A stretch of 64,000 bases of DNA. Source: Phycisphaeraceae bacterium (GTDB lineage Bacteria > Planctomycetota > Phycisphaerae > Phycisphaerales > SM1A02). The notes beneath the pieces were generated by a model. It was not told where the DNA came from. It did no database searches and saw only the letters and a list, made by a program, of their open reading frames with translations. Below are positions 37,634-46,255 of the stretch, piece by piece; within the stretch, counting starts at the first letter, position 1, and each line of letters starts with the position of its first letter. The DNA lies in NCBI GenBank assembly GCA_019636735.1, contig JAHBWY010000008.1:62001-126000 (forward strand), written 5' to 3'. A program made the translations under genes and the position numbers.

Positions 37634-38779
37634 TCAGGCGCCGGCCACCACGCCCAAGATGGTGCTGACGAGCTGATGCACGCCGCGCGGGTCGATCAGC
37701 CAGAGCCAGTCGTCGAAGAGGAACTCAAATCGCTTGGCCAGCAGCGTGACACGGCCCATCACGGTGAATCCGAACACGGCGCCGAAGGTGATCATCAGGA
37801 ACCACACGCCCACGCGCGCCACGCGCCCGGCGGCGCCCTTCTGCTCCATCGAGAAGAAGAAGTAGAAGAGCGTGCAGACCGTGCCGATGAGCAGCAGGGA
37901 GTTCTGGAGCGACGCGAGGAAACTTTGCCAGATCATCTCTCCGGTGCCCAGCGGCTGACCGGGAACGAGTTCCTTCACCACGACCAGCGGTGACTGCGCG
38001 GTGGCCGCCCGAAGCTGCCCGAGCAGATCGCTGTCGATGAAGGTGAAGAGCTTCAAACCCGCGAAGGTGCCGATGATGAAGGCGAGCGGCCAGACACCCA
38101 TCCAGCGCACCTTCGGCACGAGCTGCATGAGCAGCATGACGCCCAGCACCAGCGCGGCCGCCATCGCCAGGCGATCCGCAAGGCTTGGATCCCGCAGGGT
38201 CGGCTGCACCACTTCGCGCACAACCCACGGCACGAGGGCGCCGAAGAGCTTCGGAACGAGCACATCCCAGAAGCCGACCACCATGTAGTACGCGGCGCTG
38301 GCGCCGACGACCACGCTCTCGGTGAACTTGTAGAACGGGTTGTCGCGATAGAGGAATGAGAACGCCGCGAGTGTGAAGAGCGCCGCCAGCCAGAGGCCGA
38401 TGGTGCGCGGCCAACTCAGTCGACTTTCAGGCTCCCGCCCACCGGTTCGTAGGGCTTCCGCGCGCGCCTCGAACACCTCGGTGGCCTTGATCTCGCGCCA
38501 CGAGGTCCAGCCGATGATCTTCGCGCCACTCTGATCCGTCTCCTGCCAGACTCCGCGCCGGTCGATTGCGCCTGCCGGCGGCGTGACGGGATTCCAGGTC
38601 GCGCGCGGTGGGCGGTCGCCCTGATCGGCCCATGGAATCGGATCGGCGGGAACTTCTTCAAACGCCTGCACCTTCGGCTCGACATAGATCCGACCCATCC
38701 GGCCGGCAAGTGCTCGGAAGGAGATGAACCCCACGAAGAGCAGTCCGATGAGCGCCCAGATGATCGTCTGACGACTCAC
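37634..38779 (-). CDS. Multi-pass membrane protein of the GlmL-DUF6754 operon
   Basis: 381 residues with a GTG start that overlaps the upstream stop (GTGA). An N-terminal helix (IIWALIGLLFVGFISF) is followed by a soluble part of about 110 residues (WTSWREIKATEVFEARAEAL). About six hydrophobic helices come next, among them TIGLWLAALFTLAAFSFLY, MAAALVLGVMLLMQLVP, LLLIGTVCTLFYFFF and VWFLMITFGAVFGFTVMG. No catalytic motif is recognised. It is the last gene of the eight-gene run, and its tight coupling to the 294-residue protein suggests a shared complex. Confidence 0.75.
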   Translation of the reverse strand: MSRQTIIWALIGLLFVGFISFRALAGRMGRIYVEPKVQAFEEVPADPIPWADQGDRPPRATWNPVTPPAGAIDRRGVWQETDQSGAKIIGWTSWREIKATEVFEARAEALRTGGREPESRLSWPRTIGLWLAALFTLAAFSFLYRDNPFYKFTESVVVGASAAYYMVVGFWDVLVPKLFGALVPWVVREVVQPTLRDPSLADRLAMAAALVLGVMLLMQLVPKVRWMGVWPLAFIIGTFAGLKLFTFIDSDLLGQLRAATAQSPLVVVKELVPGQPLGTGEMIWQSFLASLQNSLLLIGTVCTLFYFFFSMEQKGAAGRVARVGVWFLMITFGAVFGFTVMGRVTLLAKRFEFLFDDWLWLIDPRGVHQLVSTILGVVAGA

Positions 38780-39660
38780 GCGCCACCTCCGCGCCGACGG
38801 CTGGTGAAGTAGATGACATTCCCCAGGATGATGAGCGACACCATCAGCACATGGGCGACAAGCTGCGGGCCCATCCGGCGCACCGCTTCCTGGTACTTCG
38901 GTGGAATCGGAGCGCCGGGGTTCAGCTTCTCGACCTTGTCGTTCACGAGCGTCTCGTACTCCGCGGCGCCCTTGATGGCGCCAATCAGGCCATCAAGCTG
39001 GCCGGGGTAGTAGGGGAAGAGTTGCGGCGTCTGCACGCCGGTGCAGCCGACCACGGCCTTCAGCGGCGTGGCGCTCCCGCGCTCGGGAGTCACGACATAC
39101 TGCACCCACTCCTTGCCGCCGGGATAGCCCGCGCTGACGGCGATCAGGCACGCGAAGTCGCGCGTCGTGCGGATGCCCGACATCATCGGAATCTGAGTGA
39201 CGCTGATGCCGCGGACATCACGCGGGAAGGTCCGTAGGAAGTCCGACTTCGCCTGCTGCATGACGGCTTCATTGCCCGCCTGGAAGCCGAGGTTGACCCA
39301 ATCCACCCCTTCCACGAGATGGGGGAAGTCCTCCTTCAGCACCTCGCGAATCTTGTCGGCGATCATCTGCGGTCCAAAGGGCCACAGGGTGATGAAGTAC
39401 ATCGAGTAGCCGCGCAGCGCGCAGTGCCGGACGAGCGAGGTCGCCATCGGCCCGAGCTCCGGCTCGCTCGCGGGATCGAAGTCGAAGGAGAGCAGGACTC
39501 GCGAACCATCGGGGAGATTGTTGATGGTGTTGAACGCGCGTTCCGCAACGGCCGTGGGCTTCTCGGGGAAGCGCGCCTCGAAGAGGATCGGCAGCGCCAC
39601 GGCGAGGCCCATGGCCAGGAAAATCCACCGTCGATCAAGAGTCTGGAGGAATCGCAGCAT
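38776..39660 (-). CDS. Membrane-anchored protein of unknown function in the GlmL-DUF6754 operon
   Basis: 294 residues. An N-terminal helix (WIFLAMGLAVALPILF) and a C-terminal helix (VAHVLMVSLIILGNVIYF) flank a soluble alpha/beta domain: SRVLLSFDFDPASEPELGPM, YFITLWPFGPQMIADKIREV and VDWVNLGFQAGNEAVM. The alternation of strands and helices looks Rossmann-like, but no nucleotide motif is clear. The gene starts three bases after the preceding stop and overlaps the next gene by four bases. Confidence 0.75.
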   Translation of the reverse strand: MLRFLQTLDRRWIFLAMGLAVALPILFEARFPEKPTAVAERAFNTINNLPDGSRVLLSFDFDPASEPELGPMATSLVRHCALRGYSMYFITLWPFGPQMIADKIREVLKEDFPHLVEGVDWVNLGFQAGNEAVMQQAKSDFLRTFPRDVRGISVTQIPMMSGIRTTRDFACLIAVSAGYPGGKEWVQYVVTPERGSATPLKAVVGCTGVQTPQLFPYYPGQLDGLIGAIKGAAEYETLVNDKVEKLNPGAPIPPKYQEAVRRMGPQLVAHVLMVSLIILGNVIYFTSRRRGGGA

Positions 39661-39663
39661 CGC

Positions 39664-40359
39664 TTACTCTCCAGCCCCCAGATAGGAGCGATCGATCCCG
39701 AGCAGGATGCGAAGGCTGGTTGCGGCGACGCCCAGCGCGATGCCGATCATGATGGCGCGATTGCCCGCCGTGTTGAAGACCTGCATGATGTAGAGCGAGA
39801 GGTTCTCAAGCTTGAGGCCCTCGATGGCCGGCGGGAACCAGCCAGTCAGATACGCCGAGGCGGCGGTTCGACCCAGCAGGATGATGAAGGCGGTGCCCAG
39901 CAGGAGGCCTGCTTCAAGGTTCTTCGCGCGGAAGGCTCGGAACGCGGCGCTCGCCACGAAGAAGGCGAGCAGTGAGAAGAGCGCCGCGGTGATCGGCGCG
40001 ATGAGGTACTCGTAGATCCACCAGATCGCGCCACCCGGCTCGCTGTAGCTGCCCGAGAAGGGCAGGTCAGGGGTGAGCGGCGCGGGCGCGACACCGACCT
40101 TCAGAAACCCCACCGCCAGCGTGGCGGCGAAACAGAGCAGCGTCACCACCGAGTAGCCCCAGCCGGGTCGCTTCGCCGAGACCTTCGTGAGATGAACCTT
40201 GGCGATGCTCGCGGCCCCAAGCACGAAGGCGACCGCCGCCAGCACATTGAACATCTCCGTCACGAGATCGCCGAACCCGAGCACCCTGGGGATGAAGTTC
40301 GACGCGATCACCGTGAATCCGGCGATGGCGGCAATCCAGAGTGGAAGAAGGCGTCTCAC
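39664..40359 (-). CDS. Six-helix membrane protein in the GlmL-DUF6754 operon
   Basis: 231 residues with a GTG start 13 bases after the DUF6754 stop. About six hydrophobic helices are visible (LPLWIAAIAGFTVIASNFIP, MFNVLAAVAFVLGAASIA, VVTLLCFAATLAVGFL, YLIAPITAALFSLLAFFVA, LLLGTAFIILLG, RAIMIGIALGVAATSLRIL). It has almost no extra-membrane domain. Function is unknown, and it is likely an integral subunit with its operon neighbours. Confidence 0.75.
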   Translation of the reverse strand: MRRLLPLWIAAIAGFTVIASNFIPRVLGFGDLVTEMFNVLAAVAFVLGAASIAKVHLTKVSAKRPGWGYSVVTLLCFAATLAVGFLKVGVAPAPLTPDLPFSGSYSEPGGAIWWIYEYLIAPITAALFSLLAFFVASAAFRAFRAKNLEAGLLLGTAFIILLGRTAASAYLTGWFPPAIEGLKLENLSLYIMQVFNTAGNRAIMIGIALGVAATSLRILLGIDRSYLGAGE

Positions 40360-40372
40360 GAGTCGGTTCAGT

Positions 40373-41752
40373 TCAACTGGTCAGGATCGTGCGGATGAAG
40401 CTGGACACGGCGCTCCATGGGCCCGCAGGGAGCACTGCGGCAAGTGCGAGGCTGCCCGCGCCGATCAGAATGACGAGGATGGCGACGGCCTTGCCCACAT
40501 CCTGGCCCTTGATGCTGCCGATCTGGTCGGGCTCGCCGGAGAGGTAGGCGCTCGCCGCGAAGAACTCCTCGCCGATCAGCGTGTAGTCGCAGGCCGCGAC
40601 GAAGAAGGGCAACTGTGAACTCTCCGCCGTTCCGGCAATCTGAATCGCGCCGATCGAGTTGCCCGTTTCGGCAAGAATCAGGCTCTCGGCGAAGAAGCAG
40701 CCCATGTAGAAACAGGCGGCAGGCTTCTCGCGCACCATCCGACCGCCGACATAGGCGACAAAGCCGAACTGCTCGTCGGTGATGTAGTTGATGACATCAG
40801 GGTTGTAGCTCTCGGAGCGACCCGCCTGCATGTAGCTCGCCTGCACGGCTTCGCGCGACGCCTGCATGGTGAGCGATCGAGCCGTCGGCACCTCGATGGC
40901 GGCGTCATACTCGGCCACGGTCTTTGCCACGCGCGAGAGCACTGTGATGCCGGCGATGGTCTGGACATTGTCCATGTCCTGAATGCCGGGAATGAAGAGC
41001 ACCGATCGGCCCATCTCCGTGGCACGGCCGACGGCTTCGTCGACCGCCTCAAGCGCCGCAATGCGCCTGATGCGCATCGGGCGACCTGCACGAGCCATGA
41101 GGATGAACGCGATGACGGACCCGCCGACGAGGACGATCCATGCCAGGAGGTACGCTCGCTGGCCGAAGAAGAGCCCCGGCCGTGGGCGCATGGGCGCGGT
41201 GGCCGAGGGCAGCTCCCCCACGATGCGATCGGGTGCCGTCGCCACGACCATGAATCGATAGTTCTGGTCCGATTCAAGTCCGTCCACCATGAAACGATGT
41301 TCGGCGCCAGGCTCGGTGGCAGGCACCACGCTCACCACCAGTGCGGCTTCGGGAGGAGGCTCGCCGTCGGCCGGGGTCGGAACCTTCCGATGGGCTTCGA
41401 TTGCCGCCTGCGTTCTCGCCTCCTCCGGCGCGACGCCCTCGCTGGCCAGCCGCGCATACGCGTGCTCGTACACAAGTCGACGCTGCTCGAGTCGCGCCGC
41501 CTTCGCCTCGCTGCGCGAGAGTGAGCGGCTGATGATGAAGGCCTGCACCTGATGCCGAGCAGTGGCCGAGTCCACCCACTTCAGTTCGACCTCGCCGCCC
41601 CGGCCCAGGAGGGGCACCTTCGCGGTCACATCGCGCGGCTGCGGCGTTGTTGGCGGCACCTGTGCCGCAGCGCTCGCGAGCGACGCGGTCACCATCAGCA
41701 TGCCCATGGCCATGCATGCCGTGCCCAGCCACGGTGGACGCCAGCGTGTCAT
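40373..41752 (-). CDS. DUF6754-type membrane protein
   Basis: About 459 residues. The ATG at 41752 gives a normal signal sequence (MTRWRPPWLGTACMAMGMLM); an in-frame ATG at 41794 would overlap the previous gene by 23 bases. A fibronectin-III-like domain (VELKWVDSATARHQVQAFII to YRFMVVATAPDRIVG) precedes a helix (YLLAWIVLVGGSVIAFILMA). A conserved cytoplasmic domain follows: MGRSVLFIPGIQDMDNVQTI, PTARSLTMQASREAVQASYM and AACFYMGCFFAESLILAETG. Two further helices end the protein. The layout is what I know as DUF6754. No biochemical role has been assigned that I know of. Confidence 0.75.
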   Translation of the reverse strand: MTRWRPPWLGTACMAMGMLMVTASLASAAAQVPPTTPQPRDVTAKVPLLGRGGEVELKWVDSATARHQVQAFIISRSLSRSEAKAARLEQRRLVYEHAYARLASEGVAPEEARTQAAIEAHRKVPTPADGEPPPEAALVVSVVPATEPGAEHRFMVDGLESDQNYRFMVVATAPDRIVGELPSATAPMRPRPGLFFGQRAYLLAWIVLVGGSVIAFILMARAGRPMRIRRIAALEAVDEAVGRATEMGRSVLFIPGIQDMDNVQTIAGITVLSRVAKTVAEYDAAIEVPTARSLTMQASREAVQASYMQAGRSESYNPDVINYITDEQFGFVAYVGGRMVREKPAACFYMGCFFAESLILAETGNSIGAIQIAGTAESSQLPFFVAACDYTLIGEEFFAASAYLSGEPDQIGSIKGQDVGKAVAILVILIGAGSLALAAVLPAGPWSAVSSFIRTILTS

Positions 41753-41771
41753 GCGTTCTGGCCGCTCCCTG

Positions 41772-42917
41772 TCATCCCTCGATGAGCTCCACATTGGCGC
41801 GGGGAACGGTGATGCGACCTGCGTTCTCCACCGCCACCTCGAGCACGCGAGCCTTTGACCCGGAACCGAGGACCGCGGGCTGCTCAGGGAGCGCCGCGAC
41901 GGTGCCGATCACGCCGAAGTGCGGATCTCGGATCACGCGGACAAGCGTACCGACTTCAAGCACGCCTGACTCATGCCCTGAGTCCTTGGCTGCCTCAAGC
42001 CCGGAGAGCTTTGACGGGTCCAATCCATCAAGCGGCACCACGAGCTCCGGTCGCATGACGCCCGCGCGGATCTGCGTGGCGCCGTTGACGCTGGCCGGTC
42101 GACCGGCATGAGCCGCCAGAAGGGCGAAGGTGCGACGCGCCATTGAGATCTCGCCGAAGCCCTCGGTGATGACGACCGTCAGTCCCGTCTTCTCGCTTCC
42201 CGTGATGGCGACGCCGAGGTCATACCCAAGAAAGTCGCGAAGGTCCTGGTCATCCATACCGCCGCTCACAACCGCCGCCGCGCCGACATCGCGGGCGCGC
42301 CGCACCGCCGTCGCGGTCATGCGGGCTCCACCAACGATCACGGCCCCCTTCATGGCCGGGGTGATCAGGTCCTCGTGCAGCTCCTCGTCGCGCGACTTGC
42401 ATGCGAGGGCGATGGTGCCAAAGGTCTCGCCTCCGACGCCGAAAATGCCCTGCACCAGAGAGGCATCGTTCTCGATGACCACACCCTCGGCGGGAAGCAC
42501 TTCGACAACTTGGCCCGGCATGTAGGCGAGCACGCGAATGGGCAGCTTCTCGCCCCGGATGATGGCCATGCCGCTCGAATCGCTGACGCTCTCGAGCACG
42601 CCGGTCGCGGCCGCCTTCACCTCCACCTTGCCGAAGCCGAAGATGCCCTTCGAGCGCGCGATCGGTTCGTCCTTCGTGACCGCGGCCCCGACCGGCTTGA
42701 GCATGAGCGAAGGGAGTTCCTTCGGCGTGCAGCCGAGGAGCGAGGCGAGTTTCATCGGCGTCAGATCGCCTTCGGTGAAGGTCTCGGCGACGACGGTGTC
42801 CGCGCTCACGCGATCGCCCTGCTTCACGCGCACCTCGCCGGGCACCGGCAGCAGTCGTCGGGCGCGATGCCGGGTTCGCGCGGAGACCTTCAATCCTGGT
42901 GTGTAGGCCTTGGCCAT
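41772..42917 (-). CDS. Barrel-sandwich (lipoyl-like) and KOW-containing protein in the GlmL operon
   Basis: 381 residues, no signal peptide. The N-terminal half has a barrel-sandwich-like pattern (RLLPVPGEVRVKQGDRVSAD, VAAETF-like turn, GKVEVKAAATGVLESVSDSSG) such as RnfC or lipoyl-like domains show, but no lipoylated or biotinylated Lys motif is clear. The middle shows Gly-rich alpha/beta sequence (MKGAVIVGGARMTATAVRRA, AAVVSGGMDDQDLRDFLGYD). The C-terminus has a KOW-like element (VGTLVRVIRDPHFGVIGTVA). It lies between GlmL and DUF6754 and may bridge ATPase and membrane parts. That bridge is inference. Confidence 0.7.
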   Translation of the reverse strand: MAKAYTPGLKVSARTRHRARRLLPVPGEVRVKQGDRVSADTVVAETFTEGDLTPMKLASLLGCTPKELPSLMLKPVGAAVTKDEPIARSKGIFGFGKVEVKAAATGVLESVSDSSGMAIIRGEKLPIRVLAYMPGQVVEVLPAEGVVIENDASLVQGIFGVGGETFGTIALACKSRDEELHEDLITPAMKGAVIVGGARMTATAVRRARDVGAAAVVSGGMDDQDLRDFLGYDLGVAITGSEKTGLTVVITEGFGEISMARRTFALLAAHAGRPASVNGATQIRAGVMRPELVVPLDGLDPSKLSGLEAAKDSGHESGVLEVGTLVRVIRDPHFGVIGTVAALPEQPAVLGSGSKARVLEVAVENAGRITVPRANVELIEG

Positions 42918-42950
42918 AGATGACTTGGAGTGACTTGAGGTGAGTCGGGA

Positions 42951-43040
42951 TGATCAGGCTGGATCAGGCTGGATCAGGCTGGATCAGGCTGGATCAGGCT
43001 GGATCAGATTGGATCAGGCTGGATCAGATTGGATCAGGCT
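42951..43040. repeat. Tandem decamer repeat GGATCAGGCT, nine units
   Basis: Nine consecutive 10-base units: one TGATCAGGCT, six GGATCAGGCT and two GGATCAGATT, with no spacer. Degenerate copies continue to about 43140 (GATGATCAGG, CTGATCAGGC). It fills the only long gap (236 bases) inside an otherwise tightly packed operon. The units are shorter than CRISPR repeats and have no spacers. Confidence 0.95.
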
Positions 43041-43153
43041 GGTCAGGGTGAACAGGTTGGTGCAGGTCGGTTCTGGATGATCAGGATGATCAGGCTGATC
43101 AGGCTGATCGGGGAGATGACGGTGGTTCAGGGTGATCGAGGGGTCAGCGTGAA

Positions 43154-45022
43154 TCAGTCGGGGTAGAGCTCGAGCGCCTTCACCCAGCGGGCAATAGTGG
43201 CCCGTCGCTGCTGCGGATCTTCAGGAAGGGAGAGCGGTCGGCCCCGCGCATCAAGCACGAGCCCCACCGTGCCGCCGCGCACTTCGCGCGAGATGGGCTT
43301 CCCTGGACCCGCGCCGACATCGAAGCCGCGCTCGGGTGTGATCTCGGCGCGCGCGGTCTGACCCGCGGCCAGGCGCAGGAGCTTCACTTCGCCGTAGGCC
43401 ATGGTGCCGCGCTCGGAGAGCCCGCCGCCGCTGATCGAATAGGAGAAGCACGCCTTGCCCAGCTTGCCGGTGCCCTTCGCAGCAATCGAAGTGCCCAGAA
43501 GAATCAGGCAGTCGCGCTCGAAGACTTCCATCGCCGCCTTTGAATGGACGCTCGCGAGCACGCCGAGGTGCGGCATCATGAAGATCGAGTCCTTGGCCAA
43601 CTCCGTGAAGCCCTCGGGCTCGAAGCTGTCGACGAGCATCGCGGCGGTCTGCTCCATCCTCGGAGCGTGGGAGAGCACGCCGCCTGACGCGACCAGCAGG
43701 TCGAGCTTCATGTTGTCGACAATCGTTCGGCCCGCCTCCTGCTGGCTGAAGGCATCGCCCACGGTGCGCTGCTGCTGCACGCCCTTGAGCGTGGTGGCGA
43801 AGTCCTTGTGCTGCACATAGGCGAGCCGCAGCGCCTCACGCGCGACGGCCTGTTCGAAGACGAGCGCCTCACGGGTCTGCGGAATCGTCGTGGGGCGGAT
43901 CATCTTGTTCTTCACGCGATTGCGCAACTCGCGCTCATCCATGTCCAGGTGCACCCAGCGGAGCACATTGGCCATGCCCGCCTCGGCGCAGACATTGGAG
44001 ATGGAGTAGCTCATGCCGAGGTTCGCACTCACCGTTCGATTGAAGACGGGGCTGCCGGCATGGTCGAAGACGCTGAAGACATCGGTGGTGGCGCCGCCGA
44101 TGTCGACGCCGACCGCGTTGATGCCGCGCTGTCGCGCGATCTCCTGGAGAATGTCGCCGACGGCGCCGGGAGTCGGCATGATCGGTGCATCGGTCCAGGC
44201 GATGAGCTTGTCATAGCCCGGCGCGTGGGCCATGACATGCTCGAGGAAGACATCGTGAATCTTCTCTCGCGCGGGACCGAGATTCTCGCGCTCGAGCACG
44301 GGACGGAGGTTGTCGACCACCGCAAGATCGAAGCCGGGGCCGTCGAAGACGCGACGAACCGCGGGCGCCGCCTCCTTGTTGCCGGCAAAGATGATGGGCA
44401 GCCGGTACTCGCTGCCGAAGCGAGGGCGCGGTTTCGCCGGGGCGATCAGCTCGGCGAGTTCCACCACCTTCTTTGAATCACCGCCATCGGTTCCGCCGGA
44501 AATGAGCACCATGTCGGGGCGAAGCTCGCGAATGCGCTGGATCTGCTCGTGCGGCTTCCGCTGGTCGTTCGCGGCAATCGTGTCCATCACGATCGCACCC
44601 GCGCCGAGCGCGGCGCGCTTCGCGCTCTCGGCGGTCATCTGCTTGACCACGCCGGCCACCATCATCTGCAGTCCGCCGCCGGCGCTCGAAGTGGAGATGT
44701 AGATGTCGCAGCCGTTGGGGTCGTCCGGCGAGGTCCGGCGAATGATGCAGCCATCGTCATCGACGAGCCGTCGACCGGAGAGCTCCTGGAGTTCCGTCAC
44801 CGAGTTCGAGACGCCGATCGTGACATCGGCGAACGGCTCTTCGACGGTGGTCGGCGCTTCGCCGCGATGGGTTTGACGGTAGGAGCCGTCCGGCTGCTGC
44901 TGAATCAGAATGGCCTTGGTCGTGGTCGAGCCGCAATCGGTCGCGACCACGACACGAATGCGGTCGGGGGGCGGCGTGGGTCGCGCCGAGGCATGGCCGG
45001 CAGCGTGGGAAGGCGATGACAC
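43154..45022 (-). CDS. GlmL/MutL-like ASKHA-fold ATPase
   Basis: About 622 residues from a GTG at 45022; the frame is open to 45268, but that part overlaps the upstream gene and is Arg/Pro-rich. The ASKHA phosphate-1 motif is VVATDCGSTTTKAILI and phosphate-2 is VGVDIGGATTDVFSVF. DMVLISGGTDGGDSKKVVEL, YDKLIAWTDAPIMPTPGAVG and LLVASGGVLSHAPRMEQTA match the glutamate mutase L family. GlmL is thought to act as a chaperone or reactivator for B12 mutases, yet no mutase subunit gene is in the window. Instead the neighbours are membrane proteins, so it probably energises or regulates that assembly. Confidence 0.85.
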   Translation of the reverse strand: MSSPSHAAGHASARPTPPPDRIRVVVATDCGSTTTKAILIQQQPDGSYRQTHRGEAPTTVEEPFADVTIGVSNSVTELQELSGRRLVDDDGCIIRRTSPDDPNGCDIYISTSSAGGGLQMMVAGVVKQMTAESAKRAALGAGAIVMDTIAANDQRKPHEQIQRIRELRPDMVLISGGTDGGDSKKVVELAELIAPAKPRPRFGSEYRLPIIFAGNKEAAPAVRRVFDGPGFDLAVVDNLRPVLERENLGPAREKIHDVFLEHVMAHAPGYDKLIAWTDAPIMPTPGAVGDILQEIARQRGINAVGVDIGGATTDVFSVFDHAGSPVFNRTVSANLGMSYSISNVCAEAGMANVLRWVHLDMDERELRNRVKNKMIRPTTIPQTREALVFEQAVAREALRLAYVQHKDFATTLKGVQQQRTVGDAFSQQEAGRTIVDNMKLDLLVASGGVLSHAPRMEQTAAMLVDSFEPEGFTELAKDSIFMMPHLGVLASVHSKAAMEVFERDCLILLGTSIAAKGTGKLGKACFSYSISGGGLSERGTMAYGEVKLLRLAAGQTARAEITPERGFDVGAGPGKPISREVRGGTVGLVLDARGRPLSLPEDPQQRRATIARWVKALELYPD

Positions 45023-45089
45023 GGCTGCGAAAGGTAGCGGAAAGAGCGGGGGCCATGCTCGATGTGGCGCGCGTGCCAGACGGGGGGCG

Positions 45090-45596
45090 TCAAGGGGCGA
45101 TTCGGCCGTTCGGGCACCGCAGCGGCGCGGTGTCAGGCGCGGCTGTAGGAGCAGTGGTGGGCGCGGCGGTGGGGGCAGAGGCGGGGGTCGTGCTCGGCGC
45201 TGCGCTCGAATCATGCGGCGAAGAAGGTGTGGTCGGCGCGCGGCTGGCGTCCGACGACGCGGTGCCATCGGAGTCGCCCGGCGATTGCAGCGCTTCCATC
45301 CGGTTGATGAGGTACTCCGCGGCGCCTCGCTTCTCCATGAAGCTGCTGAACAGCTTGTACGCGACCGGCTCGATCAGCACACTCATGAATGGGCTGAAGA
45401 AGTGCATCGCCTGGCTGCCGAGATAGGTCATCGGTCGCACCGACTCGAGGAAGATCGAGGCGGGCATGGTCATCTTTCGGCGCACGACCTCGCGCAGCAC
45501 GCGATCGACCACTTCCGCCTCGGCGGGTGTGGGTTTCGCCGGACCGGGTTTCTCCACGGCGAAGGCGTGAGCGAGGATGGCGCGCCACCGCTTCAT
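45090..45596 (-). CDS. Small protein of the GlmL operon with helical core and low-complexity tail
   Basis: 168 residues. The first 100 residues are helical and look conserved (VVDRVLREVVRRKMTMPASI, FLESVRPMTYLGSQAMHFFS, VAYKLFSSFMEKRGAAEYLI). The last 60 are Ser/Thr/Ala/Pro low complexity. The SQAMHFFSPFMSVLIEPVAY segment is amphipathic and could bind the membrane. The gene overlaps the PH-like gene by four bases (ATGA) and precedes the GlmL-like gene by 67 bases. No known domain name applies. Confidence 0.7.
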   Translation of the reverse strand: MKRWRAILAHAFAVEKPGPAKPTPAEAEVVDRVLREVVRRKMTMPASIFLESVRPMTYLGSQAMHFFSPFMSVLIEPVAYKLFSSFMEKRGAAEYLINRMEALQSPGDSDGTASSDASRAPTTPSSPHDSSAAPSTTPASAPTAAPTTAPTAAPDTAPLRCPNGRIAP

Positions 45597-46156
45597 CGAG
45601 ACTCGACGCCGCTCCTCGCGGTGTTCGGCGGACCATCAGAAGCACGGAGGCGAGCCGTCGAATCTGCTGGCGGACTGGTGGTGGCGGTGCGCTCGGCGGC
45701 AGCGCCATCCACGGGCTCAACCGACGCGGGAGGCGATATCGCGCGCCGATCGATCACTTCGCAGTGCGGCGCGGCGGCGGCACGAATCGCATCGATCACG
45801 ATCCTGCGCCGGTCCGCATCGACGGGAAGATCGATGGAGAGCCGTGTGGCACCGCCGGAGAAGAGCACTCCCGAGTCGTCAAAGGCGATTCGACGAAGGC
45901 TCTCCCACTCGAGCGTGCGTCGACGAAGGGGATGGTCGATGACCAGCCCGTGCGGCTCTACCGCATAGCGGCTGACAAGGAAGGCGCGATTGAGTGCGAT
46001 GCCGAGCGCGAGTGCGGCGATCAAGCCCCAAGTCATCTCCCCCGCGAAGAGGGCGACGGCGGTCGACAGCGCCGCCACTGCCGCCAGCGCTGCGAGTGCC
46101 CGGAACGGCCGCTCGATCACGGGATGAATCGCCCAGCGCACGCCTCGCGCATCCAT
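45593..46156 (-). CDS. Membrane protein with PH-like domain, first gene of the GlmL operon
   Basis: 187 residues. Two adjacent hydrophobic helices (FRALAALAAVAALSTAVALF and WGLIAALALGIALNRAFLV) form a hairpin, then a small beta-rich domain with the bacterial PH pattern (YAVEPHGLVIDHPLRRRTLE, WESLRRIAFDDSGVLF). A polar Pro/Ala/Ser tail ends it. It reads away from the dioxygenase gene 100 bases to the right, so the operon promoter should lie at 46157-46255. Confidence 0.65.
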   Translation of the reverse strand: MDARGVRWAIHPVIERPFRALAALAAVAALSTAVALFAGEMTWGLIAALALGIALNRAFLVSRYAVEPHGLVIDHPLRRRTLEWESLRRIAFDDSGVLFSGGATRLSIDLPVDADRRRIVIDAIRAAAAPHCEVIDRRAISPPASVEPVDGAAAERTATTSPPADSTARLRASDGPPNTARSGVESR

Positions 46157-46255
46157 GCAAGGAGCGTATCCTCACGAGGCGGGTTCTCGATGTCGGCATC
46201 AGCGCGTGACGCCACGCTTCCCGATCGCATGCACGCACCATCTCAGGAGTTTTCG

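Noticed and set aside
42951-43040. Possible CRISPR array
   Set aside because: The repeats are 10 bases and directly adjacent without spacers, and no cas gene is near.
45023-45268. N-terminal extension of the GlmL-like protein
   Set aside because: The extension overlaps the upstream gene and reads as Arg/Pro-rich non-conserved sequence; a GTG at 45022 gives a normal start just before the ATPase motif.
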